Source of the DNA: Castor canadensis
Taxonomy: Eukaryota > Chordata > Mammalia > Rodentia > Castoridae
Assembly: GCF_047511655.1 (NCBI RefSeq)
Contig: NC_133389.1
Span: 43,000,295 to 43,064,294 of the forward strand
Direction of reading: 5' to 3'
DNA length: 64,000 bases
Positions 27,201-42,200 of this stretch are shown here, piece after piece (the first letter of the stretch is position 1; each line of letters begins with the position of its first letter). The position numbers were made by a program, and so were the translations under genes. The notes beneath the pieces were generated by a model. It ran no database searches. It saw nothing but the letters and a program-made list of their open reading frames with translations, and was not told the origin of the DNA.

Positions 27201-30200
27201 GACATGAGTTCTGTCTCTTCATTTGGCAGTGCATGTGCATTGGAGTTGGAAAGTAAACTGTAAATGATGCTAGAGAAAGCTGAAAATAATAATGATTATA
27301 GCTGTTAAAGCAATAACTGGAAAAAACAAAAAATTGGTTCAACAGTGCGTGAAGGATACCAGCCTTGGTTACTTATAAAAACTGCTTATTATTTGGCCTA
27401 ATCACTATCATTTTAGCAACCATGCATTCTATTAAATGCATCAGGTTTATTTGTGTGGATTTTATTTAATTATAGTGTTAGATTTTGTTTTTGTCAGCTG
27501 AGTCATGATAATCTGTACTTACGTCGACTGATCAGTCTTACATTTGACTTACCCCTTCTTTCCAAGTTGATAGGTCTCCTATTCCTTTGGGGAAAATTTG
27601 ATCTTCCTAAGAGTAGCTAGTTTGTATGTCATGTCGCACTAACAGATGGGTATTTCGTTATAAAGGGCCATTTATCAGTAAAACATTGCAAATTTTTCCT
27701 GGCCTATTTTGGAAACCATACTTATTTCTAGTGTGCCACAGTGCTGAGTATAGTCCCTGATGATCTTGCCTACTCAGAATGGAGTGGGTTGGGAAGAGTG
27801 GCTGTTGTGAAAACCTTGCAGAATTTGGAATATCAGAGCAATGGGGCTGTCTGGAGAGGAGCCAAGTGTTATATATGAAATGTCACAAGAGAGGCTCAGA
27901 AGACATGACGTGGGAAACCTCAGTGTTTGTTGGTTTGTATTTTATGGGATGAGGGATGAGAAAGTCAGATTCCAGAGCAGTCTATACCTGTTTGGATGAT
28001 AGGTGACAGGTTAATTAATTGCTAAAAGATGACTTGTGGTTTGTTCTACTGTCCTTCATTGGAAACACAGAGAACAGAATTGCTCTGAAGAAATGTTGGT
28101 GGTCATGCAGCTATTTTAATGGTTGGGTGAAGATACACAGTCTTCCAGACTTTGTTCAGGTTTTGACTGGATTGAGGGAAATAATTTTCCACCCAAGATT
28201 CATTCCTGTTTAGAAGGTATATGTTAGAAAAACCAAGTGAAAACATCTCTGGTAGTATTTGTTATTTGGAGAGAGTGAGTGCCTATTAGACCAGGAATAT
28301 TTTAGAAGTCTTGGTTTTTCAGTTTTGTATACTAAGGACCCTGAAAAATGGTAAGTGCTCAAAATAAGTGTTGAATTGTGTTTGCATATTTCCTCTCAAT
28401 AACTGTCATGGAGTAGTGGACATAAGGAAATGTTGTAGGAGGGTATAAGTGTTATGTACTTATATATGAAAATGGAAAAATGAGACCTATTGAAACTATT
28501 CTAAGAATGGAGGAGGGGGGATAAAGGAGAATCTTGGTGGGGGTGAATTTAACTAAGATATAAGCACTTTTATAAATGCCACAATGTACTCCTAGTACAA
28601 TAATATAATAAAATTTAAAAAAATGAAGAATCCTGCACAAGAAAAAAAAAAAGAACTGTCAGGGAGCTGAGTGTGGCAGTACACATCTGTCATCCTGGCA
28701 TTCAGGAGGCTAAGGCAAGATTGTGAGTTTGAGATCAGCCTGGGCTACATATCCAGACCCTGTCTCACAAAACAAAACAAAACAAAACATCAGTAGCTTG
28801 TGGGCCTAGCTCAGTAGTACACAGCACATACTTAGCATGTATGGGGCCCTGGGTCAATCCCTGGTACCAAGAGAGAGAGAGACAGACAGACAGAGACACT
28901 GCCTGGAAAGCACAGGGCCCTGAGTTCAAACCCCAGTATCATCAAAAACAAAACCAAAACAGCAGAACGAGTATATCCCCTATATTGACAGGACTGAGTT
29001 AAAAATGTTGTAACAAACAACAAATGTTGGCGAGGATGTGGGGAAAAAGGAACCCTCATACACTGTTGGTGGGAATGTAAATTAGTACAACCACTATGGA
29101 AAACAATATGGAGGCTCCTCAAAAAACTAATAGGATCCAGCAATTCCACTCCTAGGGATATACCCAAAAGAATGTAAGTCAGGTTGTAATAAAGGCACCT
29201 GCACACCCATGGTTATTGCAGCATTATTCACAATAGCTAAGCTATGGAAACAGCCAAGATGCCTCACTACTGATGAATGGATTAAGAAAACATATTATTT
29301 ATGTACTGTGGAATTTTATTCAGCCACAAAGAAGAATGAAATTTTTTCATTTGCAGGTAAATGGATGGAACTGGAGAACATCATCTTAAGTGAAGTTAGC
29401 CAGGTTCAGAAGGCCAAAGGCCACATGTTTTCTCTCATGTGTGGAAGATAGGTCCAATACAAATACAAGTGATATTACGAAAAACAAGTCACACTAAGGA
29501 GAGGGCAGTAATGGGAGAGGGAGAATGAAAGAAGGAAGTTAAAGTGAATATGGTTGATGTACTTTCTATATAAGAATGAATATAGAATTTTTAAACCTAT
29601 TGAAATCACTGTAAGAAGGGGACTAAAGTAGAAAGCAGAAAAATTAGGTTATAATACATATATTCATGGAAATGTCACAATGAAACTCCCTGTATAGCTA
29701 TCTTAAGCAAACAAAAATGTCTCTTTTTCAAAAAAGGAGAACAGGAAGGTAAAACAGGTCATTTCTGGGGGTTTGCACCAGTGGGAAAGGGGAAGATACA
29801 AGGAAAGGGTGTAGGAGGATGAATGTGGTAGAAATACTATGTACTCATGTATGAAAATGGAAAAAAGATACCTGTTGAAACCATTCCAGGAATAGGGGGA
29901 GAGGGGAATAAAGAAGAACAATGGAGGGGTGAATTTAACTATGATACATTATAAGAACTTTTGTAAATGTCACAATGTACCCCCAGTACAATAATAATAT
30001 AATCATAAAAAAATCGAAAGCCAAACTTCACAAAAAGCAAAATAGTAACAAAAATAAAAGTCATGAATACTAAATAAAATTCTTTTAAATTAAAAAAATA
30101 AAAGTTACATTGTCAAATACTGAAAAAAATAGTTGTAAAATACTTGAATAGTTAAATTACAATAATACAGTATGTTATGACCTGCAAACCACTTTCCTGA

Positions 30201-33200
30201 AAATATTGAATATCCAGTGTATTACTCAAAAGCACAAGGTTAGATGAAGAACCTGATTTTCTTTGACTGATTTACCAAATGTAGTAGGGTGACTGTGTAG
30301 ATTACTGTCTAAAAGTAAAATGAAATGCTGTTAACCATCGTGTGGTGGTAACAGCACGAACTGTCCTGTGGCAGCAAGGTTATGCCATCACCCTGCTGAT
30401 TGCTGTTTGTTATTTGTGCATCTTTGAGGCAAAAAATATTAAAACAATGTGTTTTTTCACCTGCAGGGGGATTCCTCAATGTCAATGTAAGCGAAGTCAG
30501 TTTCGATGAAGTTAATCAGCTCTTCTCCAAGGATTTAGATATTGAGCCAGGAGGTCACTGGAGGCCTAAAGACTGTAAACCAAGATGGAAGGTGAGGCAG
30601 TGTTTTTCATCTGCAATGTGACTCTTACCATGCATTTGAAGAAGGATGTGCATGATTCAAAGTGCAGAGCATATTTGTATGTCAGTACCAGAATAATCAA
30701 AGAGGGAGGAGAATTAAATGCTGTTAAGTACATGATAAACGTCTTTCGACTTCATTGACGTTGAACTCTTATGTTTAGGGAGTATGTATAATTTATATCT
30801 GCATCTGTAATGCTTTTATAAGACAAGCAGTAAAGATGGTTTTGTTGAATTGACTCTGTGAGACTAGCAAATACCCTTTTGGTCTTGTTGCAGATGACTA
30901 AAATGTTCCGTTTTCTCATAGCCTCAGACAAGCTATGTACTAGATTTCAGTATGTAATTTAGCAAAATACTCTGTTTTATAATTACCTTATGCTGTTTTC
31001 CAGAGCAGATTCATTTAATAAATGAATCTTTTCATATTTCTTGATTTCTCACCTTTGTATCTATATGAAATATGACACGGTTTATATACATTCTACTTTC
31101 AAAAAATGTCTTAGGCAAATAAATTACTTTTATTATTTGAATTTGAGTGTGTGCATTGACTCCTAATAGAAGAAAAAACATACTCATCATAAATGCTGTC
31201 AGGTGGCATGGAGGTTGATGCTGAGTCATTAATAGGAATACATCGTATGCCTCAGGTGTGCACTATACCATACTAGTAGGACAATTTCAGTTTGGAATAC
31301 TTCAGTGATTTTGCCCCGTGATCTATACCAGAATGATTTTACATTTTATGATACCAGAATGATTTTACATTTTATGATAGGTCTTCTTATTTTCTGGGAG
31401 ACATCTGTATTACACTAGTAGTTCCTACTTTAAGTTATTAGTAGACTTAAAAGTTCCATGTGATTCAGTAGGTAAGGAGTACTAAAAGGAATTCCTGCGA
31501 CCAAAATCATGTAGGGATTTAACAACTAGCTTATTTTATTTAGGTTCCATGTGATCCTCCTCTTATTTCAGCTTTTAGCAAACCCTTCTCAGAAGATAGT
31601 CTTTAGTTCTGAGATATGAAAATAGTAAAGATATAAGAGGAGTTTTGAAGATCCTTCAGAGTTGAGCTGTACTTGCTATATTTTTTAACTAAACATTTCT
31701 CCTCTTGCCCCTTCTTGCCTGTGTACATTCTAGTAATGTTCCAATATTAGAAGGGAAGAAGAAGTAACTAGATTTATGTTAAACATCAGCTGTTGACTTG
31801 GTTCTTAATATTTGAGATTTCCTTTTTTTAATGGAAAAAAAAAAACCCAAGTTAGTTGATGGCCAATTAACTAGAACTGACATCTTCCAGGACTAGTAAC
31901 TTCCATACTTCCTTGATATTCCTGATACTGCAGAGTTGAGCAGAAGATTTCTGTGCATGTTGGACATAGTATGGAGGTAGGCTTATTTCTGCAGAGGAGG
32001 TTGAAGAGGAAGATAATGAGGCTTTTCAGGTCATTACAAGTGATGTGTTTACCTGAGACATTGACTTTCCATTCAGGGTTTGGGTGGGGGACTTGAATAA
32101 CTGGTCAAACACCTATAGGCATAAAGAACCAGGTAGCTATTTGATGATGGTACCTACTCAAAAGGACTGGAAGTTCCCTTTTAGTCCAAGTCCCTCAAAG
32201 ACAGGGCTTAGCCACTGTTTCAGAAGTACTTAAAGTGTTAGGTGAAAATACAGACTTTTGAAATCAAGCCCTCAGACATTCAGACTCCAGTAGTGGGAGG
32301 GGGCAAGAACCTGTGTTTTTAATGAAGTGCCTCCAGTTTGAGAATTATTCCCACAGGCAGTGTAAGCAGTGGAAATGAGAAAGATAGAACTGAAAGCGCT
32401 ACAGAATGAGAGCCTGGCAGTTTCTACTTCCTTCATTCTGACTCAGCAGCAGACAGCGGGATAAGCCTTACATTAACCGCATCTAACGCCATGTCATTTA
32501 AGGGCACGTAGCTTGTATTGGTATCCCTGAAGGTTGAAAATGGGACAAAAACTTGATGGGAGAAATTTATGTGGTAGACATTTTTTTTTTCATGATTGTC
32601 TTTTCATAGTGTTTAGGAAAAAATAAGCATAAATTTAGCAAGGTTAGTGGTTTTAAAGTGGGAGGTAACTAAAGGGTATAACTGCTTAGACAAGAGGTGA
32701 TGAGGAAGGAATTTGGAGAGATGAAGTGTTCTTTCAGGAGATAATGATCAGATGATCTCCATCTCCACTGGTTGTATCAACAAAAGAGTGGTTCACACAG
32801 CAAATTAGGACACGCGGAAGAAAGAATGTCTTGAAACAAAGACTATTAAACCTTAAAATAAATGACCAAGGAACACTGAGATCTTTTTCTAGACAATAAA
32901 TTATACACTATTGAGAATGTTGTTCCATAGCTACAAGAAGGGACACATCAGTGAACTTTTAAGATGCTATCTAGCTTTAGTTTAATAAAAACTTTGCTTT
33001 AGGCCTATCATTCATAATCTTTGATATTATCTCATTATAATGTGGATATTTATTTGCTATTAAAATGTCAGTTTAGCTTATTGGAATTTGCCAAGACTCT
33101 GGTAATTTCTTTCCCTTATAATATTTGGAGTTTTTTTTATAAGACTAAAAACAAAAACAAAGTAAAAACAAAAAAGATAGCTCTTGATATTTTAAATGCT

Positions 33201-36200
33201 GCATTGAAGAGCTTATTGCATTAAGAATTATGACTTTGACTTTATCTTTACATGTTCACCATGTCAGTTAGCCTAATTTAATTAATACAGACTTTTTTGT
33301 GCTACTACAGTTTGAACTCAAGACTTTGCACTTTGAACTGGCTCTGCCACTTGAGCCATGACCCCCAGCCCTTAATACGGACTTTTTAATATATACTCTG
33401 CAGCCATTTGATAACTTCTTCCCTTAAATATCTATAATTTACTTTAACTGCTCTTATAGCTTATTTCCATTATGTCATAAGCAACCAACTTGTGGCAAAA
33501 TGCAAAACCAGGAGGGGCAGGCTTGACCCTTATTTCGATAGAAGTTATCATGTTGATAGACCTCAGGTAAGGTAAGCGGTAGGGATATGTACTCACTGTC
33601 TAATTCCTCTATCTCCTCTTACTTTCCATAGCAATTTCCTGTATTAAGAATAAACCTAAGGTGCTCTGAACTAGTTTGGCAGCTGCATTGATTTAGGAAT
33701 TCTTGACTGTGCTACTTATACTGAAGCCCATCAGCAAATCCCATCTCAGTAGGGAGTTCACAACCCCATCCAGGATCTGTCTTGTGGGGATGTGAGGCAG
33801 TCTTGGATGTTGGGTCAGTGTTGGTATGGAGCCTCAGACTCCAGAGCCAAGACACTTTATGGGGCAAACCAAATAGGAATGGGACCAGGGATGTTGGAAC
33901 CGCATTAGTTCCTCCCACTTACCAAATACAAAATCATTAGTGCAAGCATGAAAACCCCAGCCTCATGGTAACCATTATGTCTCTTTTTTTTCCTATTTCT
34001 TCGGCATTAAAGGAATGTGAATGGGTTTCCAGATTAGATATCTTCAATTTTACTAAACCATACTTTGTTCCCTTTTTAAAATAAAACAATAATTTAGAAT
34101 TCTGTCCCATTTATGATTCTGGTAATGTGAAATACATGGGTAAATGTTAACTGTTTTTTTTTTTTTCTTTTGGTGGTGGGGATTGAACCCAGGGTCTTGC
34201 ACATGCTAACTCCATGTTCGCTCATTGAGCCACACCCCCCACACTCCAATGTTGTTGTTTTTTGTTGACAGTGTCTAATGTCACATCCTCATTTTACAAG
34301 TAGAATTAGGTTCAGAACTTAAGCATCCTCAATTATTTATATTTACTCATTCATTGGTAAAATTTATTTGTATAGGTAAAATTTTAATAAATTCTGGATT
34401 TAATGTTCTTACATGATTTGCTGTTAAAACCAGTTTAGATTGGATTTAAAAATCCAGAATATAGAGTGACAGAGGTATTTTAGTTAGATATTTAATTAGT
34501 TAGATATAATTTCACTGTTAGGTTGTTTATAAATCTAATGACTTTGGAATTTATGTGTAGAAAGCTTGTTTTAAAAAAAATTTAGCTCAGAAATTGCTAA
34601 GAAAAGTAACTTAGAAAACATTTTAGCCTTTTGAAGAGTAAAATCTGAATTTTAAGCAACTTAGCTTCTACATCAAAGTTTGGATCCAAGAAATAGAGGA
34701 ATTGAGTGATGATTGATACTTATTCACTTACTCCCATATTGCCTGAGTTTATTTATTTATTTGCAGTACTGGGGATTGAACTCAGGAACTCATGGCTGCC
34801 AGGCAGGCACTCTACTATTTGAGCCACTCCCCCCAACCTTATTTTGTTTTAGTTATTTTTCAAGTAGGACCTCATGTTTTTTACCCAGCCAGACCACAGT
34901 CCTTTTACCTACTGCCTTCTGCACACACATACCACCACACCCAGCTTAGTGATTGAGATTAGGTCTTGCTAACTTTTTATCTGAATTGGCCTCAAACCAT
35001 AATCCTTCCCATCTCTACCTAAAGAGTACCTGGGATTACAAGTGTGAGTCATCATGCCTGACTTGTATTAACACATTTTATAGATGGTGTTTTTCTCTAT
35101 ACACAATGGTGCTGGGGATTGAGCCCAGGGCTTCATGCATACTAGGTAAATATTGAGCCTGTACCTCCCCCCTTTCTTTTTTTTTTCTAGATTAGAAGAA
35201 AGATTGATGTGCTGAGAAACCATTTTCACTTCCATATGAATGTTTTTTTTCTTTTTGTTTTTGGATGAGCATAGTTTCTTTTATTTATGAAGGACAAACT
35301 TCTTTGTTTTCTGTACTGTTTATGTGATCATTTTTGTTATGTTTAATGTTCTAGCATAATCTCATTTTCAACTGAATATTACTGTACCTCTGAAATAAAT
35401 TTACAAAATGTATCAAAAGTTTAATTGTGCATTTTGATTAAATGAAAGTATTAACTTAATCATCAGACTTAATGTTTATTTCATGGTCATATTTTATAAG
35501 GTTGTGTTTTTATTGCTGTTTTGAGACAGAGTGTTACTATTGTAGCCCAGGCTGGCCTGAAGTGGTCTGTGTAACTCACTGTAATCTTGAGGCTGTGTAG
35601 AGATAGTAGACATTCAAGTGGAGCCTCTTTTTCAATTCAATTTAAAATCCAAAAGATTATTTCTTTTTTCTTTGTTTTTATTTGACATGTAATTGTACAG
35701 TTATGAGTTACAGTATGATCACTCAGTATATATAGTATATAATGACCAAATCAGGATAAATTAGCATTTCTGTCTCCTTATACATTTATCACTTCTTATT
35801 TTAAACACCTTGAATTCTTCCCTCCAGTTCATCATAAAATTATATAATTGATTGTCATAAACTGTAGTCACCCTTGACTTTATTCCTTTTAACTGTATTT
35901 TTGGTATCCATCATCCAGTCTGTCTTTCTTCTTCCTCTTACCCTTCCTACTCTTTCTCCTACTCTCTTCTTGTTTTAGTTTTTGGCTATGAGTGAGAATA
36001 TGGGGTATTTATCTTTACGTGTTTGAAGTATTTCATTTAATGTCTTCCCAAAAAATTATTTAGGATCAACTTTAAACCTACGAGCTACTCTTGCCACATT
36101 CCTGACACCCAGTTCACAGCCAAATCCTGTTAATTTACCTCTGAAATGTCTCAGAAATCCACCTACCCCTCTTCTCCTTCACCTGTACCTTAATTCAAGC

Positions 36201-39200
36201 TTCCGTTATCCCTCTTGGCCTGGACTACTGTGTTACTGTCCTAACCAGCTCTCTGAGTCCATTTTGGTCTATTTCAATCTACTTACTCTTCATGTAGTCA
36301 CCACAGTAGTCTTAGATCACCAAATCTAATTTACCACTCTTTCAGAACCTTCCAGTGATTTCCTCTGGTACTTGTAGGAGAAGGACCATAGTTCTCAGAA
36401 TGGTCTTCAGAGGCCACATGTACCTCCCCAGCTTCACGAGAAAGACCATAAGTGGCATGATGGCAAAGCCTCTGTGCATATGCGTACGTGTGCGCACATG
36501 TGTGTGTGCATGCTCACTGTGGTATCTCCAGTGAGAAAGTACATAGGGGTGTGACTTTAAAGACATCAGAAGTTTCCAAGAGTCAGTTTTTATCTTTGCC
36601 TCTAGGATTTGCTGCTATATTTACTAAAAATGTGACTATTTTGTTTTAAAGGTGGCAGTTCTCATTCCTTTCCGCAATCGCCATGAACATCTTCCAATTT
36701 TTTTCTTGCACCTGATTCCAATGCTCCAGAAACAGCGGCTTGAGTTTGCCTTTTATGTCATTGAACAGGTGAGAATATTTTTCAGAATGGTCACCAAGTA
36801 GTCTAGAACTTAAACTCTTAGCTATGATTTGATTTAGGTAACTTAAATCCTTGGTTTTAGAGCTGAATAAAATTATATTTTGGGTTGAGCCTTTTTTTCT
36901 TATAATAATTGTAATTATCTTGTAGTAATTGTAATTTGATCAAATGAATTGATCAGCAGTTCTGTTTGGCTTTAGCATTGATAGTATTGATATATTTTAA
37001 TGATGTTCTACATATTGGATTTTCAAACTGGTTTTTAAATAACTGTACAGTTGATATTTATCTTATAGGATTACATATTCCTTTGACTTGCAATATTGTC
37101 CATTTTATGCTTTCATTATGTTTGTGATTTTTGTTATTCTTGAAAATCTCTAGTTCCATTTAATTGAAAAATTGCTCATTTTGTGATGGAGGCTATTTGG
37201 GAGCATTTAGACTCATTTGAATGCAGCTGGGGCATGCTGGAGTGCAACTCAAAAGCTGTACTCTAAAATATATGAAGCACTTAGAGTGATCTCAGGTACC
37301 TTCATAGGGTTTAGTTTTGAAAGAGCATTTCAGTTTCTGACTTAGGAAGAAAGTGAAGGATCAGACTTTTTTGTTGTTGTCTTTCAATAGCAAAGCATAA
37401 AGCATAGATAATTCTTTTTTTTTTTTTTCTTTTGATGGTGGTGCTAGGGTTTGAACTCAGGATCTAGTGCTTGCTAGACAGGTGCTCTTCCAGTTGAACC
37501 AAATCTGCAGCCCTTTTTGCTTTTCTCAGGTAGACTCTTATGTTTCTGCCTGGTACCTACCTTCAACCATAATCCTCCTACCTATTTCTCCCCCAGGGCC
37601 ACAGGAGTGTACCACCACACCCAGCTTATTGATAGAGATGCAGTCTTGCTAACTTTTTTGCCTGGGCTGACCTAAAACTGTGATCCTCTCGATCTCTATT
37701 TCCAGAGTAACTGAAATTACAGATGTGAGCCACTGTGCCTGGCCTGAAGCATAGATAATTCTTGATTGAGGGTTTCTTTGTACTGTGGAGTGGTTGCTGG
37801 TTAGTCCTGCAAAATAATATTTGATCTACTTCATTAGGTAATGAAGAGCACCTGAATGAGAGTCAGGTATTGATCCTTTTTTAAAAAGTGGTATACAGTG
37901 AACATTTGCTGTCCTGTTTTCATTTTCAACGTAATCTTTCTTGATGAAGAAATGTTGACTGTCTCTGTTGTAGCCATACACATATATAATACACTAGTCT
38001 TGCTTAGCCTGATGTTCATTAGTAATGGAACACCAGCCTTTCCAGGGTATAGGCCTAGCTCAATAACTGATAAAATAAATATACATACAGTGAACCGACA
38101 GGTCAGAAAACAACACATGCCATAGAGGACTAAACCATGTGATGCCCAAGATCCCTTTCAAAATGGAGAGTCTATGATTGTTTTAGAAATACAGATAGCC
38201 AGAGAAAGAATAGAACTAACAAATATTGAAAAGGAAAAAAATTCCTTCTATTTCCTTTGATTAAATATTATCAAAAGTGAGTAAATTGTAATTTCTTAAC
38301 ATAGCCTATTTAAATAAAATTGAAATGAACCTGATTTACTTTTGTGGTCTTTGTCTTTAAACAAGCTGTGATTATAAATGTAATGAAAGGATTTAATTAT
38401 TTCTATTCTTTTTAAATGTGAATAAAGTGATGTTATGGAAACTTAAAAAAGAAATGTGATAGCACTTGAAGACTAGGTCTCTTTGCCAACCTATGCCACT
38501 GTTATGATGCATATGTGTGCAGCACATAGTGATTTTATATTAATGTATACTGACCTTCCCTATCACTTTAGCCCATTGTTAACACTTGGCATGGTGAGAG
38601 AGTCTGTAGTAATATCTTATTGCAGCTTTAATTTGTATTTCCTTCATGACTAATAATGTAGATTATCTTTGCATATGTTTATTTGCTATCAAAAAAATGT
38701 TGGTTCACATCTTTTGTCTACTTTTTAATTGGGTTGTCTTCTTTTTACTGAGTTGAAGACAAAAGTTCTGCAAATATTTCCCTTCAGTCTGTACTTACCC
38801 CTTTGTTTTCTTGGTAGTGTTTTTGAAAAATAAAAAATTAAAATTTTTATGAAGTTCTGTTTATTGATTATTTTTATAATGCGTGCTTTTTGTTTTGTGT
38901 TTAGGAAATTGTTCTCTAAGGTACTCTTGATGCTTTTTTCCTGAGTGTTATGGTTTAAAACTCTTAGACTCAGGTTAATCCATTTTAAATTAATCTTTAT
39001 TTATGCTCTGAGGTAAGGGTGAAGGTTTATGTTTTTTGGCCTATGGCTATTTAATTATTTCATTACTGCTTATCAAAATGATTATCTTTTCCTTTTTTGT
39101 CACTTTTGTGGAAAATGAGTTAACATACAGGTATCATATTTTCTGGTCTCTCTGTTCTGTTCCATTGAATCTGGTTGTCAGTTTCTATAAAAAGACATGC

Positions 39201-42200
39201 TGGAATTTATTTTCCTGTTTCTCAGTAGATATATAATTGAATAATAAAGTGACCTAGCTTTGTGTAGATGGTACTTTTTTTTTGTACCAAGTATTTAAAT
39301 TTTTACTCCTAAGATTCTTAGTTGTTGTTTTTCTTTTCTTTTGTTGTTTATTCTGGATCTGCCTCTTTTTAAAAATTTTCTCAGTTTTTCACCTCTGCTT
39401 TTTCCCCTAGAAATACTTGGTTAATATAATATTCTTCTGGGTACATAAAACACACTTTCAGTTTTGTTCCCTGTGTATATAATGATGTATATGGAGCCTG
39501 TGCACTTTTTAATGTAGCAACCTATACTATGAAAAGTGACCTTTTTGATCTGATAACAAGTCAAAAACTTTAGCTACTTTCATGACAGCTATAGCTATAC
39601 ATTTCTAGGTCAGTATTACTGACTGCTTGTTTCCTTTCTTGAAACTTCATTCATCCATAATGTGCTGGAGATAGGTATCTTTCTGTGATTTTAAAGGCAT
39701 ATTCTCCAAGAGTTCAGCACCACTGAAGTATTTTGTGTATGTGAAGACACTTTTGGAAAACACCTAAGATTCAGATTTTTACTTTCAAACCTCTTAAGTC
39801 TGAATCTCATCCTTGATCAGTATTAATTCAGGACCGTCTATTCGATATAGTTTCGTTTAGAGCTAGAAACATCTTTACCACATACGAAAAAGAAGTAATT
39901 TTTCTGCTGGATTGGTACCAAGGAAAAGTGCCAAGAAACTGTAGAGCAGCTCAAAAATCCTAGTTAAAAAGTAGAGGTTTGTGCATGGTTTTACCTCTTC
40001 TCTCTTCCAAACTCCATAACTGAAAGTGAAAGCAGGGGGAACCTTATAAATTGTCAAAGCACGAGGACAGAGATGAGAATGGGTGATGGAACTGACAGCT
40101 GCCTGGCAGAGCTAAAGATATTTAACCATGTGCTTACAGGAGGTGATTATGACATGAATGGAATCAAAACCCTGAGAATCTCAGCACTTGAAATATAGTA
40201 CAGAAGATAGGCTGAAGCACTGGGCTGTGGTGAGGAGATTGTTGAAAATTTGATTACAAAATACTAATAGCCCCAGTTCCTCATCTTTCCTCTTGCTGGA
40301 TGAATGCTACATTATATTCTATAAAAAATGAAAAGTTTATCCTCTGTAGAAGCTAAAGATGGGAGTAAGTCAGCCTGCAAACTGACCCAAAGGTCGCTCA
40401 AACCTCTTCCCTGTCTAGCTTCTTGAGGTCAGCAGACAGATAGGAATCCCTCAGCCTCTTCACCTATGGCAAGGTATGAATGGTGACTTCATTAGAAAGA
40501 TAGGTTAGCCATAGCAAGAAGATTCCAGATCTAGTACTGGAGGTCTCCAAAGGAAAGGCCAGTTAATCACATCACCACCCCTGTGCACCTCTCTTTCCTT
40601 CATTCCACAAAGGGGATACTGCAGTGAACAAACTAGGCCTTTACCTGTTCTAGAGAGGAAAGACTGTCAACAATTTTATGATGTCAGGCAGCGCTTGGAG
40701 CTAAGAAGATTCAGGGCAAAAGAGTGGTATGAACAGAGAGAGGTGCTCTTTTATACAGTGTGTAAGGAAAACCTGTCTGAGGAATTTTGCTCAGTGCACA
40801 CTCCGTGATGTACAGGAGCTGTCAAGCTGATGGGGTGATGGTGGGTGAGTGGTGTTCCAGGCAGGGCAGGAGGAAACTATGTGTATGGCATGGTTTGAGC
40901 AGAGAGGTCAGTGTCACTACAGCATTGAAAGAAGGAGAATGTTGGAGAGGAAGTCAGAGAGATGGTTGAGAAACAAATAATGAAGGACTTAACAGGCCAG
41001 GATAAGGACTTGAGTTCTCATGTGTGAGGTCAGAAGACTCTGTCAGGTTTTGAGTGGAGGAATGTCACATTTAAAATATGGCACTGGGTGCTGTTTAGAG
41101 AATAAGCTGTAGATGAGATAGTGATGAAATAAGGAGAGCAGAGCAGTTAGAAAGCTTTTGCAGATGCCTGCATAGGAGATGGTGATGACCTGGACTACTG
41201 AGATAGTGGCAGATGCATCGAGCAGTGATTGGTTTTAGGCCATGATAGTATTTGCTGAGGTGTTGGGTGTGCTATGTGAGTGGTAGAGAGTAGTCAAATA
41301 GGATGGCAGGGTTTTTGTCCTCAACGATGAAGGACACTGCCATTTCCTCAACTGTGAACATTCGGAACACTTGGAGGCAGGGAAGGACCTACTTTTTTGG
41401 TTTAGGTGTGTATTTATGTGTGTGTTGTATGTAAGTTAAGAGTGGTTTGAAACAATTCTTGTATACATATGTGAAATTCATTTTGCTTTGTAGTGCCTTA
41501 TTCTCAAACATAAATAGATAGCCAAAGATCCCTAGATTTTGAAGAAGGCCTCTATAAAGGAGACAAAACTAAATAGGGGTTTAAAAAGAAAAGTACAAAA
41601 AATAGAGATGATGGAGAGAACAGAGGAAATCCTTAAGACAGTCAAAAAAGCTCAGAGTCCACAAAATGCAAGAAAATAATGATTATCTGTGAAACAAAAA
41701 TAGGACATCATAACATAAGAGCATTGTTGAAAATGAAATGTGATGCCTAAAAACATTCAGTAGAAGAGGTGGGAGATAATACAACTCCTAAAAATAGAAC
41801 CAAAGCAAAAGAAAGTAGGCGTATAGATCTAAGAGTACCAGTATGTCATGGGGATATGCATCCTGCAAAAGAGAACCAGATGTTGTGCAAATGATAGTAC
41901 ATGAGTTGGGGCTGGGTCATAAAAGATAACATGCTGCTTCCATCATGCTCTCCTGCAACACTCATTCTTGGGGATGCCAGCTGCTGTGACATAAGCCTGC
42001 TCAGGCAACCCTGTGGAGAAGAAGTGACTTGCCAGCATCATCTTGCCAGCCATGTGAGCGAGCCACCTTGAAAGTGGATCCTTTTGTCCCAGTCAAGACT
42101 TCTAGCCTTCTGGCCAAGGCCCCGAAAACCTGGGGGCAGAGGTGAGGCTTCCTTACTCTGTTCCAAAAATTCCCCCTCCATAGAAGTGACCAGAATAATA

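Larger units (their letters stand above)
12891..30466 (+). other. B4GALT6 intron 3
   Basis: 17.6 kb, the largest intron, and the main site of LINE-1 accumulation (13.4-16.7, 23.5-26.2 and 28.4-30.0 kb). Between 17.0 and 20.9 kb, and from 21.4 to 23.5 kb, the sequence is purine-rich in places and mostly unassigned, apart from MIR-like and MER5-like pieces listed separately. I found no alternative exon. Confidence 0.85.
30592..36651 (+). other. B4GALT6 intron 4
   Basis: 6.1 kb. It holds a tandem 26-bp duplication at 31.3 kb, four antisense SINE units between 33.3 and 35.2 kb, a B1-like SINE at 35.5 kb and an old LINE-1 3' end at 35.64-36.06 kb. A short alternating purine-pyrimidine tract (gcgtacgtgtgcgcac) sits at about 36.48 kb. 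No extra exon is seen. Confidence 0.85.
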
